DNA of 61,454 nucleotides from Burkholderiales bacterium RIFCSPLOWO2_02_FULL_57_36 (lineage in GTDB: Bacteria > Pseudomonadota > Gammaproteobacteria > Burkholderiales > Burkholderiaceae_D): positions 1 to 61,454 of the forward strand of contig MESE01000062.1 of the NCBI GenBank assembly GCA_001770855.1, read 5' to 3'. Made by a program: the position numbers and the translations under genes. Position 1 is the stretch's first letter, and every line of letters begins with the position of its first letter. The notes under the pieces are model-generated. The model did no database searches, was not told the DNA's origin, and saw nothing but the letters and a program-made list of their open reading frames with translations. Positions 18,608 to 28,446 of this stretch are shown one piece after another.

Positions 18608-20266
18608 CTAACCCAATAGTTTGCCGAGGCGCCGATCCGCCTGGATCGGTACGGATACTACCAGCAGCATGCCTTGGCCCGGTTCACTTTTTATTTCCAG
18701 ATCGCCGCCCAGCGTGGTGATTCGTTCTTTCATGCCAAGCAGTCCGAAAGACGCTTTTTTTCTGCGCTCATCCGGCCTGGTCTCGATGCCGTTATCCGAT
18801 ACCTTCACGAACAATCTATTGCCTGCCTCGTATAGCTCGATCAGGACCTGGGTCGCATGAGCATGCCGGCTGACGTTGGTCAGCGACTCCTGTACGGTGC
18901 GAAACAAGGCGGTGGTGCAGTTGTCGCTCAGGATGATTTCCTTGCCATCCGAAACCAGGTCGCAGGCAATGCCGGTATGTTCTTCGAATCGCCTTACCTG
19001 CCATTCGATCGCGGCATGCAACCCAAGGTCGAGCACGGCGGGACGCAGATTGTTGATGATCGATCGGATGCTTTGCATCGTGCTGTCGATACTTTTCAAT
19101 GCTGCGTCGATCTTCTGATGAAGCCGCGGATGATTTTTCCTGGTGCGGGTATGCAGCATCGATACATCCATGCGCAGCACCAGCAACTGCTGTCCCAGTT
19201 CGTCATGAATTTCACGGGCAATGCGCTTGCGTTCATCTTCCTTGATCGATTCCTGATGAGCGGCCAGTTGCTGCAGGAAATGCTTCGATCGCAGCAGGGC
19301 TTCTTCAGCCAGCAGCCGCACCGCATTTTCGGACATGAGCAAGGTATTCGCCTTGACAAGCTCTGCGGTGCGTTCGAGGACCTTGAGTTCCAATCCGTCG
19401 TGCGCGTCCTGCAAGGCTTGCTCCGCCCGTTTTCGTTCCGTCACGTCGCGGGTTGAACCGGCTACCGCTTCGACATTTTTGTCTTCGCCAATCACGGGAA
19501 CCAGGATGTATTCGTAATACCCCAATCGGCCCGAGGGCGAAGTAAAGGGCATTTCATCGCGTATCTGCCGCGCGGTCCGGATTACCTCGTTGACCTGTTC
19601 CTGCCATTTGACCGTCGTGTCATGGACGTGACCGAGTTCGAACAAATTTTTCCCGATAATGTCTTGTATCGGCTGTTCCAGCACATCGGCGACCGCGCGA
19701 TTGGCGTAGATGAAGCGTCCGTTCAAGTCGAATACGTAGTTGCAGTCGGGAGTCGACGACAGCGCGGTATCAAACAGCCGCCGCTGGTGGTCGCATTGAT
19801 CGGTAAGCATTTTCTCTCTTTGCCGCGCCAGCACACTTTCCGTCACCTCGATCGTCTGAAAAAGCAGATCCGGCACGGCGTTCGGCGGCGCAGGCAGTGC
19901 AATCAGCGACCAGTGCCAATAGGTAACGCCACGGCCGAAAAATTCATATCGATACTCCGGCGCCAAAAAGGCCACTCTGGTTGAAGCGACTTGCCGGAAA
20001 ATCGCATCGATACCGCTCTCGAAGTATCCCGGCAATACCTCCGACAGCAGCATTCCCGAAACATCCTGTTTGTTGAAAGTGTCGTCCAGGCATTGGCTGA
20101 AAGCTGCGTTCACCCACTTTATTTGCAGGTTGTGTCCCGACACCACGCCAATGGCTGACGGCGCCGCTTCCGCGATCGTCCGGAAAAGAGTGCTGCAACA
20201 ATCGGCAAAGCCGATCCCGGCAGCAATATCGTCTGCGCGTGCTTCTTCTTTGAGGGCGGCGTACAT
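18608..20266 (-). CDS. PAS-domain sensor histidine kinase, NarX/DesK-like (HisKA_3)
   Basis: A 552-residue soluble sensor kinase with no membrane segment. Two PAS-like domains (about 27-145 and 160-280, the second ending with a PAC-type GSTRDVTERKRAEQALQ) lead into a coiled coil at about 285-345. A HisKA_3 dimerisation domain follows with phospho-acceptor His354 in AREIHDELGQQLL, then a HATPase_c domain with VQESLTNVSRHAHA, KVSDNGIE and GLLGMKERI. HisKA_3 kinases normally pair with LuxR-type regulators, but the next gene encodes a receiver fused to a non-DNA-binding domain. They may act together, being on the same strand 285 bases apart; this is inference. Confidence 0.9.
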   Translation of the reverse strand: MYAALKEEARADDIAAGIGFADCCSTLFRTIAEAAPSAIGVVSGHNLQIKWVNAAFSQCLDDTFNKQDVSGMLLSEVLPGYFESGIDAIFRQVASTRVAFLAPEYRYEFFGRGVTYWHWSLIALPAPPNAVPDLLFQTIEVTESVLARQREKMLTDQCDHQRRLFDTALSSTPDCNYVFDLNGRFIYANRAVADVLEQPIQDIIGKNLFELGHVHDTTVKWQEQVNEVIRTARQIRDEMPFTSPSGRLGYYEYILVPVIGEDKNVEAVAGSTRDVTERKRAEQALQDAHDGLELKVLERTAELVKANTLLMSENAVRLLAEEALLRSKHFLQQLAAHQESIKEDERKRIAREIHDELGQQLLVLRMDVSMLHTRTRKNHPRLHQKIDAALKSIDSTMQSIRSIINNLRPAVLDLGLHAAIEWQVRRFEEHTGIACDLVSDGKEIILSDNCTTALFRTVQESLTNVSRHAHATQVLIELYEAGNRLFVKVSDNGIETRPDERRKKASFGLLGMKERITTLGGDLEIKSEPGQGMLLVVSVPIQADRRLGKLLG

Positions 20267-20489
20267 GCGGAACTGTCTCCACGCGGTTACCGGTCCGTCA
20301 TTAAATGTCTGGTTCTTGACGATTTGCCGGGTAGCGAAATAACTATCGGCGATGGCTGTCGGAAGGGAGTGAAATTTCGTCGGCGATGCCTTGCATTAAT
20401 ACTGTACTGTGATCCAGTAGACCGGTTAATAAATAGACGGTTTCGTTGCTGGATTTGTGCCAACGCAAAAACTTCTCTATTTAATGAAA

Positions 20490-20513
20490 AAAGCGCCGGT
20501 GCGACGGCGCTTT
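20490..20513 (-). terminator. Intrinsic terminator downstream of the response regulator gene
   Basis: AAAGCGCCG (20490-20498) and CGGCGCTTT (20505-20513) form a 9-bp stem around a 6-base loop. Read on the minus strand the hairpin ends in a run of six T, and it lies 39 bases after the regulator stop. Confidence 0.85.
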
Positions 20514-20551
20514 CGGGAAAAATGGCTAATAAAACGATAGAAATGAAGAAA

Positions 20552-21364
20552 TCAGCGGCCGGAGGATTTGTCCTTGGAGAAGGTAGTCAGTGCCTCGCTG
20601 ATATCGGCAAATTTTACCGGCTTGGGAAATACTCTGTCGAAACCTGCATCGACGGCACGCTGTTTGTCTTCCGGGCTGGTATAGCCCGATACCGCGATTA
20701 ACGGAATATGCGCCAACTTCTCATGCGACCTAACCGAAGACGCAAAGTCAAAACCGTTCATGTCGCCGGGAAGTCCAATGTCGCAAAAAATTATGTCGGG
20801 CAAGCTTTTTTGTGCAAGCTCCAGGCCCGAGCGCGCCGTACTGGCAACTTCAGGATCACATCCCATGATCTTCAGCATCTCGCGAAACAGATGTGAAAAA
20901 TCCCGGTTGTCTTCAATCACCAGAACGCGCATGCGCTGTTTTTCCGTAGTTTGCGGCTTTGATCGATCACCGTGGAGCCACGCCAGCGCTTCCGTCTTGT
21001 CATAAAATGTTTTTACGCCAAACGCGTCGCTATCCATCAGCGACAGTGTTGCATCGGTCGATACCTGCGAAAATCGGCTTGGACTGTAGACCCATGCGTA
21101 ACGCTTCAGGCCCGCTTGCTTCATGCGTGGAAACCAGTCATGCGCAAGCCAGTCGGCGGCATCTCGCCAGATTCCCAGCACATGCGTGTTGTCGTTCAAT
21201 ACGATATACGCCTCGTGTTTCTGCATCAGCGCCAACATCTTTTCCGATCCTTGCCGAATCGAATCAACGGATTGATAGCCGTTCCAGTTGACATGCAGCA
21301 GCGATGCTTCCGGGTCGCAGGAAATGTCGATAAAACTTTCACGGAATAATTCTGTCAGCGGCAT
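20552..21364 (-). CDS. Response regulator receiver fused to an N-terminal SpoIIAA/STAS-like domain
   Basis: A 270-residue protein with a C-terminal receiver domain (about 146-264): acidic pair in VIEDNRDF, phospho-acceptor Asp195 in FCDIGLPG, AVSGYT and the Lys in PKPV. The N-terminal ~130 residues (start MPLTELFRESFID, core LVHVNWNGYQ-like strands, VLNDNTHVLG, then AGLKRYAWVYS) resemble the SpoIIAA/STAS-like sensor fold rather than an output domain. No DNA-binding domain is present. I prefer the ATG at 21364; an in-frame start 114 bases upstream gives a long unstructured tail. It could act as a phospho-sink or a protein-protein signalling module with the kinase at 18608. Confidence 0.78.
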   Translation of the reverse strand: MPLTELFRESFIDISCDPEASLLHVNWNGYQSVDSIRQGSEKMLALMQKHEAYIVLNDNTHVLGIWRDAADWLAHDWFPRMKQAGLKRYAWVYSPSRFSQVSTDATLSLMDSDAFGVKTFYDKTEALAWLHGDRSKPQTTEKQRMRVLVIEDNRDFSHLFREMLKIMGCDPEVASTARSGLELAQKSLPDIIFCDIGLPGDMNGFDFASSVRSHEKLAHIPLIAVSGYTSPEDKQRAVDAGFDRVFPKPVKFADISEALTTFSKDKSSGR

Positions 21365-21570
21365 ACTTCGATCAAAATAAATTTGGTGCGCCTGAATAAA
21401 ATCAGTGGATTGAATTACGTTTGTTCTGCAGGAATCTGAAATGAAGAAAAGACGACTCGTGCCACGCGCATAAAGCATTAATTTTACATCTGCGAGGGTG
21501 TTTTCATAAGGCCTTATCGCACTGGATTCACGTCACGTTATTGATATTGGGCAAGCATAACGGTAATAAA

Positions 21571-21606
21571 GCGAGTGTCTTGCCTTTGAGCAGGCAAGAC
21601 ACTCGC
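21571..21606 (-). terminator. Intrinsic terminator downstream of sodB
   Basis: A 14-bp perfect stem is formed by GCGAGTGTCTTGCC (21571-21584) and GGCAAGACACTCGC (21593-21606) with an 8-base loop. On the minus strand it is followed by a TTTATTA tract, 40 bases after the sodB stop. Confidence 0.85.
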
Positions 21607-21645
21607 AAAGCTCTTATTTTGGATAAAGCATCCGATCCGGATGGA

Positions 21646-22224
21646 TCACCCCAGATTTTTTGCGACGAAATCCCAGTTCACCAGATTCCAGAATGTCTCG
21701 ACGTATTTCGGACGGGCGTTGCGATAGTCGATGTAATACGCGTGTTCCCAGACATCGCAAGTCAACAACGGCTTGTCCGTTCCGGTCAGCGGGCTGCCGG
21801 CGTTCGATGTATTGGCAATATCCACCGATCCGTCCGGCTTCTTGACCAGCCATGTCCAGCCGGAACCGAAGTTGGTAACACAGGCCTTGCTGAATTCTTC
21901 CTTGAACTTGTCGAATGAACCCCACTTGGCATTGATCGCATCGCCAAGCTGGCCGGACGGAGCGCCGCCGCCGTTCGGCGTCATGCAGTTCCAGTAGAAA
22001 GTATGGTTCCACACCTGGGCTGCGTTGTTGAACACGCCGCCGGATGATTTCTTGATAATCTCTTCCAGAGAGGCATTCTCGAATTCGGAGCCTTTGATCA
22101 GGTTATTCAGATTCGTGACATAGGCTTGATGATGCTTGCCGTAATGGTATTCGAGAGTTTCCTTTGAAATATGCGGTGCCAGTGCATCCATCGGATAAGG
22201 AAGAGGCGGGAGCGTATGTTCCAT
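21646..22224 (-). CDS. sodB: Iron superoxide dismutase
   Basis: A 192-residue Fe/Mn-family superoxide dismutase that detoxifies superoxide in the cytoplasm. The metal ligands are visible: His27 in [11 protein letters not shown], His in QVWNHTFYW (about 74), and Asp/His in [12 protein letters not shown] (about 157-161). The [10 protein letters not shown] loop and NFGSGW favour the iron-dependent SodB type over Mn-SOD. Size and N-terminus ([15 protein letters not shown]) are typical. It is probably transcribed alone, ending at the strong terminator at 21571. Confidence 0.96.
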   Translation of the reverse strand: MEHTLPPLPYPMDALAPHISKETLEYHYGKHHQAYVTNLNNLIKGSEFENASLEEIIKKSSGGVFNNAAQVWNHTFYWNCMTPNGGGAPSGQLGDAINAKWGSFDKFKEEFSKACVTNFGSGWTWLVKKPDGSVDIANTSNAGSPLTGTDKPLLTCDVWEHAYYIDYRNARPKYVETFWNLVNWDFVAKNLG

Positions 22225-22344
22225 GGTAGATCCTTTCAGTTTGTTCGAACGATATTTGGTAAAACGTCAATTGTAAGTCGGATGACGAATGCCTGCATCG
22301 TCCCGCCATTGATGAAACGGTGTCGGGACAGGATAGGAACCCAT

Positions 22345-23706
22345 TCAGTCCAGCGATGGCTGTACGCTGGCGATGCCCACTTGCGCAGTGCCTGTCGCCA
22401 GCCGCATGGTGATGATTTCTCGCGCATGAAGGTCCTTGGGCGCGCGCACGATCTTGCCCCTCGCATCGGTAACGATGGTGTAACCGCGTTCCAGCGTACG
22501 CTGGGGATTGAGCAGTTCCAGTTGCGATCGCAATGACGCGAGGGCTTGCCGGCGTTGCGCATTGTTGGTTGCCAGGTTGACGCCGATACGGCGCGCGCTG
22601 TCGGCCAGTTGCATACGACGCGCCACTATATTGGGCAACTGCGCCGACAAACGGGTTCCAAGATGCAGCAATGTAAATCGCGCCTGCGTCAGTGGCGTTC
22701 GGGTTGCATGCGCCAGCCGAACCCGCAGTCCGCGCAATTTCAAGCGTTCATGTGCAATATAGGCGGACGGGCTGACCAGCCGCCGTGACAGCCAGTCCAG
22801 GGTCTGCGCAGTGTCGGCCAGGCGCCGCCGCAGTGCACGGGCGAGATCGCCGGCATGCATTTCCAGCGTGGCGAGCCAGTCGTCACGCGCCGCGGCAGCC
22901 AGTTCGGCCGCGGCGGTGGGCGTGGGCGCGCGCAGATCGGCCGCGAAGTCGGCAATCGTGAAATCGGTTTCATGGCCGACGCCGGCGACGACCGGCATCG
23001 AGCATGCCGCAATCGCCCGGGCAACGTTTTCATGATTGAACGACCACAAGTCTTCGATGCTGCCGCCGCCGCGGCATACCAGCAGGACATCGCATTCGGC
23101 GCGCATCGATGCCGTGCTGATCGCCTGCGCGATTTTTTGCGCGGCGCCTTCACCCTGAACCGGGGTCGGATACAGGATCACGCAAACATGCGGTGCGCGA
23201 CGACGCAGTGTGGTCAGGATATCGCGCAGCGCCGCGGCCTGCGGACTGGTGACGATACCGATGGTCCTGGCGAATTGTGGCAGCGGGCGCTTGCGGTCGG
23301 CATCGAACATTCCTTCCGCCGCCAGCTTTTCCTTGAGTTGCAGGAATGCTTCGTAAAGATTGCCGACGCCGGCGCGCCGGATCGATTCCACGTTAAGCTG
23401 ATAATCGCCGCGTGCCGCATATAACGTCACAAGCGCGCGTACTTCGACCTTGTCGCCTTCACGCGGCATGAACCCGGCGTACTGGGCTCTGCCTCGAAAC
23501 ATGACCGACTTGACCTGTGCGGCATCGTCCTTGAGCGTGAAATACCAGTGCCCGGATGCGGCGCGTGTAAAGTTGGAAATCTCGCCGGACACCCAGGCCA
23601 GCGGAAAGCTGCGCTCCAGAGTCCGCGCCACCGCTTGATTCAAGGCTGAAACCGTCAATACAGGCGGCATGGAGTTTATATTTTCATCACTATCGCTAGG
23701 ATTCAT
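22345..23706 (-). CDS. xseA: Exodeoxyribonuclease VII large subunit
   Basis: The large subunit of exonuclease VII, which degrades single-stranded DNA together with XseB. The 453-residue product has the N-terminal OB-fold (about 15-110, [19 protein letters not shown]), the catalytic region with [15 protein letters not shown] and [36 protein letters not shown] motif, and a long helical coiled-coil region at the C-terminus. The start at 23706 ([11 protein letters not shown]) has GGAAGA upstream; ATG codons at 23745 and 23670 are alternatives. The small subunit xseB is not nearby. It precedes sodB by about 120 bases and may be separately transcribed. Confidence 0.94.
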   Translation of the reverse strand: MNPSDSDENINSMPPVLTVSALNQAVARTLERSFPLAWVSGEISNFTRAASGHWYFTLKDDAAQVKSVMFRGRAQYAGFMPREGDKVEVRALVTLYAARGDYQLNVESIRRAGVGNLYEAFLQLKEKLAAEGMFDADRKRPLPQFARTIGIVTSPQAAALRDILTTLRRRAPHVCVILYPTPVQGEGAAQKIAQAISTASMRAECDVLLVCRGGGSIEDLWSFNHENVARAIAACSMPVVAGVGHETDFTIADFAADLRAPTPTAAAELAAAARDDWLATLEMHAGDLARALRRRLADTAQTLDWLSRRLVSPSAYIAHERLKLRGLRVRLAHATRTPLTQARFTLLHLGTRLSAQLPNIVARRMQLADSARRIGVNLATNNAQRRQALASLRSQLELLNPQRTLERGYTIVTDARGKIVRAPKDLHAREIITMRLATGTAQVGIASVQPSLD

Positions 23707-24144
23707 GCGGTCTTCCAAAGAGAAATCTGTCCACAGGCCCGTCAATCTGTCATTTAAATGTCATAACCCGGATTGGCTTGATCCTGTTTCCTTTAAGTAT
23801 TTGATTATAAAGAGAAACTTAAAATTCCCCATTGATATACAATAAAGAAAAATCCTTGCGAATCAAGGGCTTTTATGATTCGACTTTAAGTTGTTCACAA
23901 AGTTATCCACACATTTATGGGGGAATGTACAAAGCTTGATATCAACGCAGGGTCATTGCATGCAGCGGTTGTAGTGAAAATTCAGAACAATGCCTTTTCT
24001 GCAACCTCAAACCTGAATATCGGAACGATCGGGGGCAAACATAAACCACACGATCATGATTTCTTGTGTGTTGCCGCTTGCTCACAAAGGCCCAACACGT
24101 TACATTCTGCATCCAGACATTCGTATCCGTTCAAGGAGTTTTTT
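23707..24144. other. Divergent promoter region between xseA and exbB
   Basis: These 438 bases are AT-richer than the flanking genes and carry two DnaA-type boxes (annotated separately) plus a TTGATATACAAT promoter-like string near 23833. An open frame that begins here runs in frame into exbB, but its N-terminal 76 codons are not conserved; the real exbB start is the TTG at 24145. Confidence 0.5.
23891..23911 (+). promoter_or_regulatory. Two tandem DnaA-box-like sequences
   Basis: TTGTTCACA (23891-23899) and TTATCCACA (23903-23911) stand in the same orientation, three bases apart; the second equals the high-affinity E. coli DnaA box and the first differs at one defined position. A weaker match, CTGTCCACA, is at 23727-23735. 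They may mark DnaA-regulated promoters or a titration site rather than an origin, as no origin genes are nearby. Confidence 0.45.
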
Positions 24145-24750
24145 TTGCTCGCCATCATTCAAGCTGCAGGTTGGCCGATCTGGTTCCTGCTTGTTGCCTC
24201 CATCGTTGCCCTGACATTAATTATCGAAAGAATATTGTACCTGCGGCGCAATCGCATTTTGCCGCCGAGCTTGCTACATGAGGTGATTCGGGTCTATCAC
24301 AATGGAAAAATCAACGGCGACGTGATTGAGCAACTCGAACAAAATTCGCCGTTGGGCCGGGTACTGGCCGCAGGATTGCGCAATGTCGACTCACCGCGAG
24401 AAGTGATGAAGGAATCGATTGAGGAGGCCGGACGAGGCACGGCTCACGAATTGGAGCGGTTCCTGACCACATTAGGAACGATTGCGACGCTGGCGCCGCT
24501 CATGGGGTTATTCGGCACGATCGTGGGCATGATTGAAATTTTCGGATCGCAGAATGCATCGGGCGCCAATCCTACCCAGCTCGCACATGGAATTTCGGTG
24601 GCCTTGTACAACACCGGATTCGGTCTCGCGATCGCGATGCCCGCACTGATTTTCTATCGCCATTTCCGCGCACTGGTTGAAGGTTTCGTGGTCGACATGG
24701 AGCAGCAGGCGGTGAAATTTGTCGATATCGTGCACGGTGGGCGTCAATAG
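24145..24750 (+). CDS. exbB: ExbB/TolQ-family proton channel subunit
   Basis: An inner-membrane motor protein that, with ExbD, uses proton motive force to energise outer-membrane processes. The 201-residue product has three membrane segments (about 5-28, 105-130 and 150-172) and the family pattern LERFLTTLGTIATLAPLMGLFGTIVGMI-type stretch, with GISVALYNTGFGLAIAMPAL near the end. The start is a TTG at 24145: AAGGAG lies six bases upstream and the product then begins LAIIQAAGWPIW, as expected for this family. It is the first gene of the exbB-exbD-lpxK cluster; no TonB gene is adjacent. Confidence 0.92.
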   Translation: MLAIIQAAGWPIWFLLVASIVALTLIIERILYLRRNRILPPSLLHEVIRVYHNGKINGDVIEQLEQNSPLGRVLAAGLRNVDSPREVMKESIEEAGRGTAHELERFLTTLGTIATLAPLMGLFGTIVGMIEIFGSQNASGANPTQLAHGISVALYNTGFGLAIAMPALIFYRHFRALVEGFVVDMEQQAVKFVDIVHGGRQ

Positions 24751-24786
24751 GCGATTTGACATGATCACAAGAGTGAGCGATCGACC

Positions 24787-25221
24787 ATGAACTTCCGAAA
24801 AGGGAAAAGCCGCGAAGATCCGGAAATCAACCTGATTGCGTTTATCGACGTATTGCTGGTGATCCTGATTTTTCTGATGGTGACCACTACCTACAGCAAA
24901 TTCACCGCGTTGGAGATTACCTTGCCCATCGCGGACGCGGAAAAAGCAATGGAACGCCCGTTTGAAATCAACGTCGTCATCGATGCCCAGGGACGGTACG
25001 CGGTCAATAATGTGCAGGTATCGTCGCGCGATGCCGACGCACTGGCCGAGGATCTGAAAGCTGCGGCGGGCGACCGGAGTGATTCGAAGAGAGAGCCGGT
25101 GGTGATCATCAATGCCGATATGATGGCGTCCCATCAGACAGTCATCAATGTGCTTCAAGCCGCGCGTCTCGCAGGCTTGGCGCAGTTGACGTTTGCCGCC
25201 CAGACAAGCGGTAAAAAATAA
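24787..25221 (+). CDS. exbD: ExbD/TolR-family biopolymer transport protein
   Basis: A 144-residue partner of ExbB. One N-terminal membrane segment (about 18-38) carries the essential Asp in NLIAFIDVLLVILIF, and the rest is a periplasmic domain with the TolR/ExbD pattern (ITLPIADAEKA; VVIINADMMASHQTVI). It starts 36 bases after exbB. The pair sits upstream of lpxK, as in many Burkholderiales, where it is probably a general energisation module for the envelope rather than a siderophore-specific one. That role is inferred. Confidence 0.92.
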   Translation: MNFRKGKSREDPEINLIAFIDVLLVILIFLMVTTTYSKFTALEITLPIADAEKAMERPFEINVVIDAQGRYAVNNVQVSSRDADALAEDLKAAAGDRSDSKREPVVIINADMMASHQTVINVLQAARLAGLAQLTFAAQTSGKK

Positions 25222-25378
25222 TTTGCCGATTGCGGCAGGATGTAATTGATGCAGCGCGACTCGATCACATGATCGGGTTGCGTAAAGCTCCAGGTGCCGC
25301 CGGTAGCGGCTGTTGCTGCTCCAATTCAATCAGCGGACCCCACACAGCGTGTCTTTCCAATCTAATTCACCTGAATCG

Positions 25379-26395
25379 ATGTTGACGCGCGCCTGGATGC
25401 GGCGCGGAATATTGGCTTGCATCTTGTGGCCGCTCTCCCTGCTGTTTCATCTGCTGATCGTACTTCGGCGCAATCTGTATCGCTCCGGAATCCTGAAAAA
25501 GACTCGCCTGCCGGTGCCGGTCATTATCGTAGGCAACGTATTCATCGGCGGCACCGGGAAAACGCCGCTCGTCATCTGGCTGGTCGAGGCATTGCGCCGT
25601 GCCGGTCACACACCTGGCGTCATTTCGCGCGGCCATGGCGCGACCAATCGCGTGCCGCGATTGGTCGCGCCGGATTCGGCGCCGGATTTGGTGGGCGATG
25701 AGCCGGTGTTGATTGCACAGCGAACCCAAGCTCCGGTGGCGGTCGGCCGCAAGCGCCCGGACGCCGCACGGGCTCTGTTGGCCGCGCATCCGGAAGTCAG
25801 CGTCATCATATCGGACGACGGCTTGCAGCATTACGCACTGGAACGCGACATCGAAATCGTATTGTTCGATGCGCGCGGCAACGGCAATGGCTGGTTGTTG
25901 CCTGCCGGACCGCTGCGCGAACCCGTGTCGAGGAGACGCGACTTTACCGTTGCAAACGCAGAACGGGTTTCTCCGGATTTGCCCAAAGACGCGATCCGGA
26001 TGCAATTGGCAGGGACGGTCGCAGAGCGATTGATCGACCGCTCGCAATCCATTGCGCTAGGATCCATGTCAATGCATTTCGAGGGCGTCGAAGCGCCGCG
26101 CATCACCGCCGCCGCAGGTATCGGCAATCCGGCGCGGTTTTTCATGATGCTGGGTGCCGCGGGGCTGAGCTTCGATGAAATGCCATTGCCCGACCATTAT
26201 GCTTTCAACGAAAATGTTTTTGCCGGCGCGTCCGCCGATATCATCCTGATCACGGAGAAGGATGCAGTAAAATGTAGCCGGATTGATGCTCTTAAAACCG
26301 ACCCGCGGTTATGGGTTGTGCCGGTAACGGCGCATATCGATGAAGCGCTGGCGGAAAAAATTCTGGAGAAATTGCGTGGACACCCGACTGCTTGA
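25379..26395 (+). CDS. lpxK: Tetraacyldisaccharide 4'-kinase
   Basis: Phosphorylates the 4' position of the lipid A precursor at the cytoplasmic face of the inner membrane. The 338-residue form from ATG 25379 has an N-terminal membrane-interacting region ([18 protein letters not shown]), the P-loop in GGTGKTP (about 57-63), then RGHG and [10 protein letters not shown], which is the LpxK signature. Alternative starts are a TTG at 25313, which would add 22 residues. No strong Shine-Dalgarno is seen for either; it may be translated from the exbD transcript. The Trm112-like gene overlaps its 3' end by 20 bases. Confidence 0.95.
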   Translation: MLTRAWMRRGILACILWPLSLLFHLLIVLRRNLYRSGILKKTRLPVPVIIVGNVFIGGTGKTPLVIWLVEALRRAGHTPGVISRGHGATNRVPRLVAPDSAPDLVGDEPVLIAQRTQAPVAVGRKRPDAARALLAAHPEVSVIISDDGLQHYALERDIEIVLFDARGNGNGWLLPAGPLREPVSRRRDFTVANAERVSPDLPKDAIRMQLAGTVAERLIDRSQSIALGSMSMHFEGVEAPRITAAAGIGNPARFFMMLGAAGLSFDEMPLPDHYAFNENVFAGASADIILITEKDAVKCSRIDALKTDPRLWVVPVTAHIDEALAEKILEKLRGHPTA

Positions 26396-26579
26396 TATCC
26401 TGGTTTGCCCGATCTGCAAGGGGCCGCTTGAATACGATAAAAATGCACAAGAGCTGATTTGTCGCCCCGACAAGCTTGCCTACCCGATTCGCGACGGCAT
26501 CCCGATCATGTGGGCGGACGATGCCCGGGATTTGAATGCGCCGCCTGCCGCCGCGCCAGCGACCTCGCCGCCCGGCTGA
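26376..26579 (+). CDS. Trm112/YcaR-family small protein
   Basis: A 67-residue protein of the Trm112 (YcaR) family. It has a single CxxC pair ([12 protein letters not shown]) in the N-terminal third, then [10 protein letters not shown], the standard family ending, followed by an Ala/Pro-rich tail. The GTG at 26376 is preceded by GGAG and overlaps the lpxK end by 20 bases, indicating coupling. Family members act as small partners or chaperones of other proteins; the bacterial role is poorly known. The position between lpxK and kdsB is conserved in Burkholderiales. Confidence 0.88.
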   Translation: MDTRLLDILVCPICKGPLEYDKNAQELICRPDKLAYPIRDGIPIMWADDARDLNAPPAAAPATSPPG

Positions 26580-26664
26580 TTCTCGGCGCGATATCGAACC
26601 GGCAGGGGCGACCGGCGGTAAAGGTCATCTGACCGTCCGATTTTTTATTCATATCTGAACCTTC

Positions 26665-27417
26665 ATGTCCTTTATCGTCATTATTCCTGCTCGTCTCGCT
26701 TCCAGCCGCTTGCCGAACAAGCCGCTGGCGGATCTGGGCGGCAAACCGATGGTAGTCAGGGTCGCGGAGCGGGCAATCGAATCGGGCGCGGCGCAAGTCA
26801 TCGTGGCAACCGATCACGACGACATTGCTGCCGCATGCCGGCGGCACGGGGTGCAAGTGCGGATGACGAGCGCCGATCATCCGTCAGGTACGGATCGTAT
26901 TGCGGAAGTGGCTGCCGCCATTGGTTTGTCATCCGATGCGGTGGTGGTCAATGTACAGGGCGACGAGCCGCTTATCGACCCGGCGCTGATCGCCGGCACC
27001 GCCGCGCAAATCAAGGCCGACGTACCAATGGCGACCGCGGCTCATCCGATCGACAATGCAGCGGACCTGTTCAATCCGAACGTGGTGAAGGTGGTACTGG
27101 ACCGGACCGGACGTGCGCTTTATTTTTCTCGCGCGGCGATACCTTGGCATCGCGATGCTTTTTCGCAATCGATGCAGACGCTTCCTGCCGCTTATGGCCC
27201 GTTGCGCCACATCGGGCTGTATGCCTATGGGAATGCATTTTTGCAAGCCTATCCAAGACTGGAACCATCGCCGCTGGAGCAAATAGAAGCGCTTGAGCAA
27301 CTGCGCGTACTGTGGCATGGCTTCCCGATCGCAGTCCACGTAACGCATACGGCGCCTGCCGCCGGTGTCGATACTCCGGAGGATTTGGCTCGCGTGAGGC
27401 GCCATTTCAGCGAGTGA
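26665..27417 (+). CDS. kdsB: 3-deoxy-manno-octulosonate cytidylyltransferase
   Basis: Activates Kdo as CMP-Kdo for the LPS core. The 250-residue product starts with the nucleotidyltransferase motif [15 protein letters not shown], followed by [17 protein letters not shown] and [10 protein letters not shown] (the metal- and nucleotide-binding Asp), then the family's [12 protein letters not shown]. It is in the same operon as lpxK, 85 bases after the Trm112-like gene, so two steps of lipid A/Kdo synthesis are grouped. Confidence 0.96.
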   Translation: MSFIVIIPARLASSRLPNKPLADLGGKPMVVRVAERAIESGAAQVIVATDHDDIAAACRRHGVQVRMTSADHPSGTDRIAEVAAAIGLSSDAVVVNVQGDEPLIDPALIAGTAAQIKADVPMATAAHPIDNAADLFNPNVVKVVLDRTGRALYFSRAAIPWHRDAFSQSMQTLPAAYGPLRHIGLYAYGNAFLQAYPRLEPSPLEQIEALEQLRVLWHGFPIAVHVTHTAPAAGVDTPEDLARVRRHFSE

Positions 27418-27489
27418 GTTGGCCGAAATCAACGCCAAAACGCCGCATTGATGAAATTCTGTGGTAAGTTCCATGCAGCGCAAAATTGA

Positions 27490-28221
<732 letters not shown>

Positions 28222-28224
28222 ATG

Positions 28225-28254
28225 AAAGCGGACCATGTGTCCGCTTTTTTTTTT
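28225..28254 (+). terminator. Intrinsic terminator after adk
   Basis: AAAGCGGAC (28225-28233) and GTCCGCTTT (28239-28247) form a 9-bp stem with a 5-base loop, followed by a run of T to 28254, four bases after the adk stop. Confidence 0.93.
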
Positions 28255-28347
28255 GCTTGCCGAAACGTCGAGTCGACCAGTCCGGCCCATGTGGGAAATC
28301 AAAAAGGTGACGGAAATTTTTGCAGTGCGCAGTAATCGCAGGACAAC

Positions 28348-28386
28348 GACAGCAGGCATCTTCCGTATCAGACGATGCCTGCCGTC
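28348..28386 (+). other. Stem-loop in the hppA leader
   Basis: GCAGGCATC (28352-28360) pairs perfectly with GATGCCTGC (28374-28382), extended by GAC and GTC across one A.C mismatch, with a 13-base loop. It lies 60 bases before the hppA start. It has no T-run, so it may affect mRNA stability or control. No known riboswitch pattern was recognised. Confidence 0.5.
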
Positions 28387-28446
28387 GCCATCCTCCGGAA
28401 TGTCGTCGTGGTTATTACTTTGTTGTGATACTAAGAAGGAGTCAAT

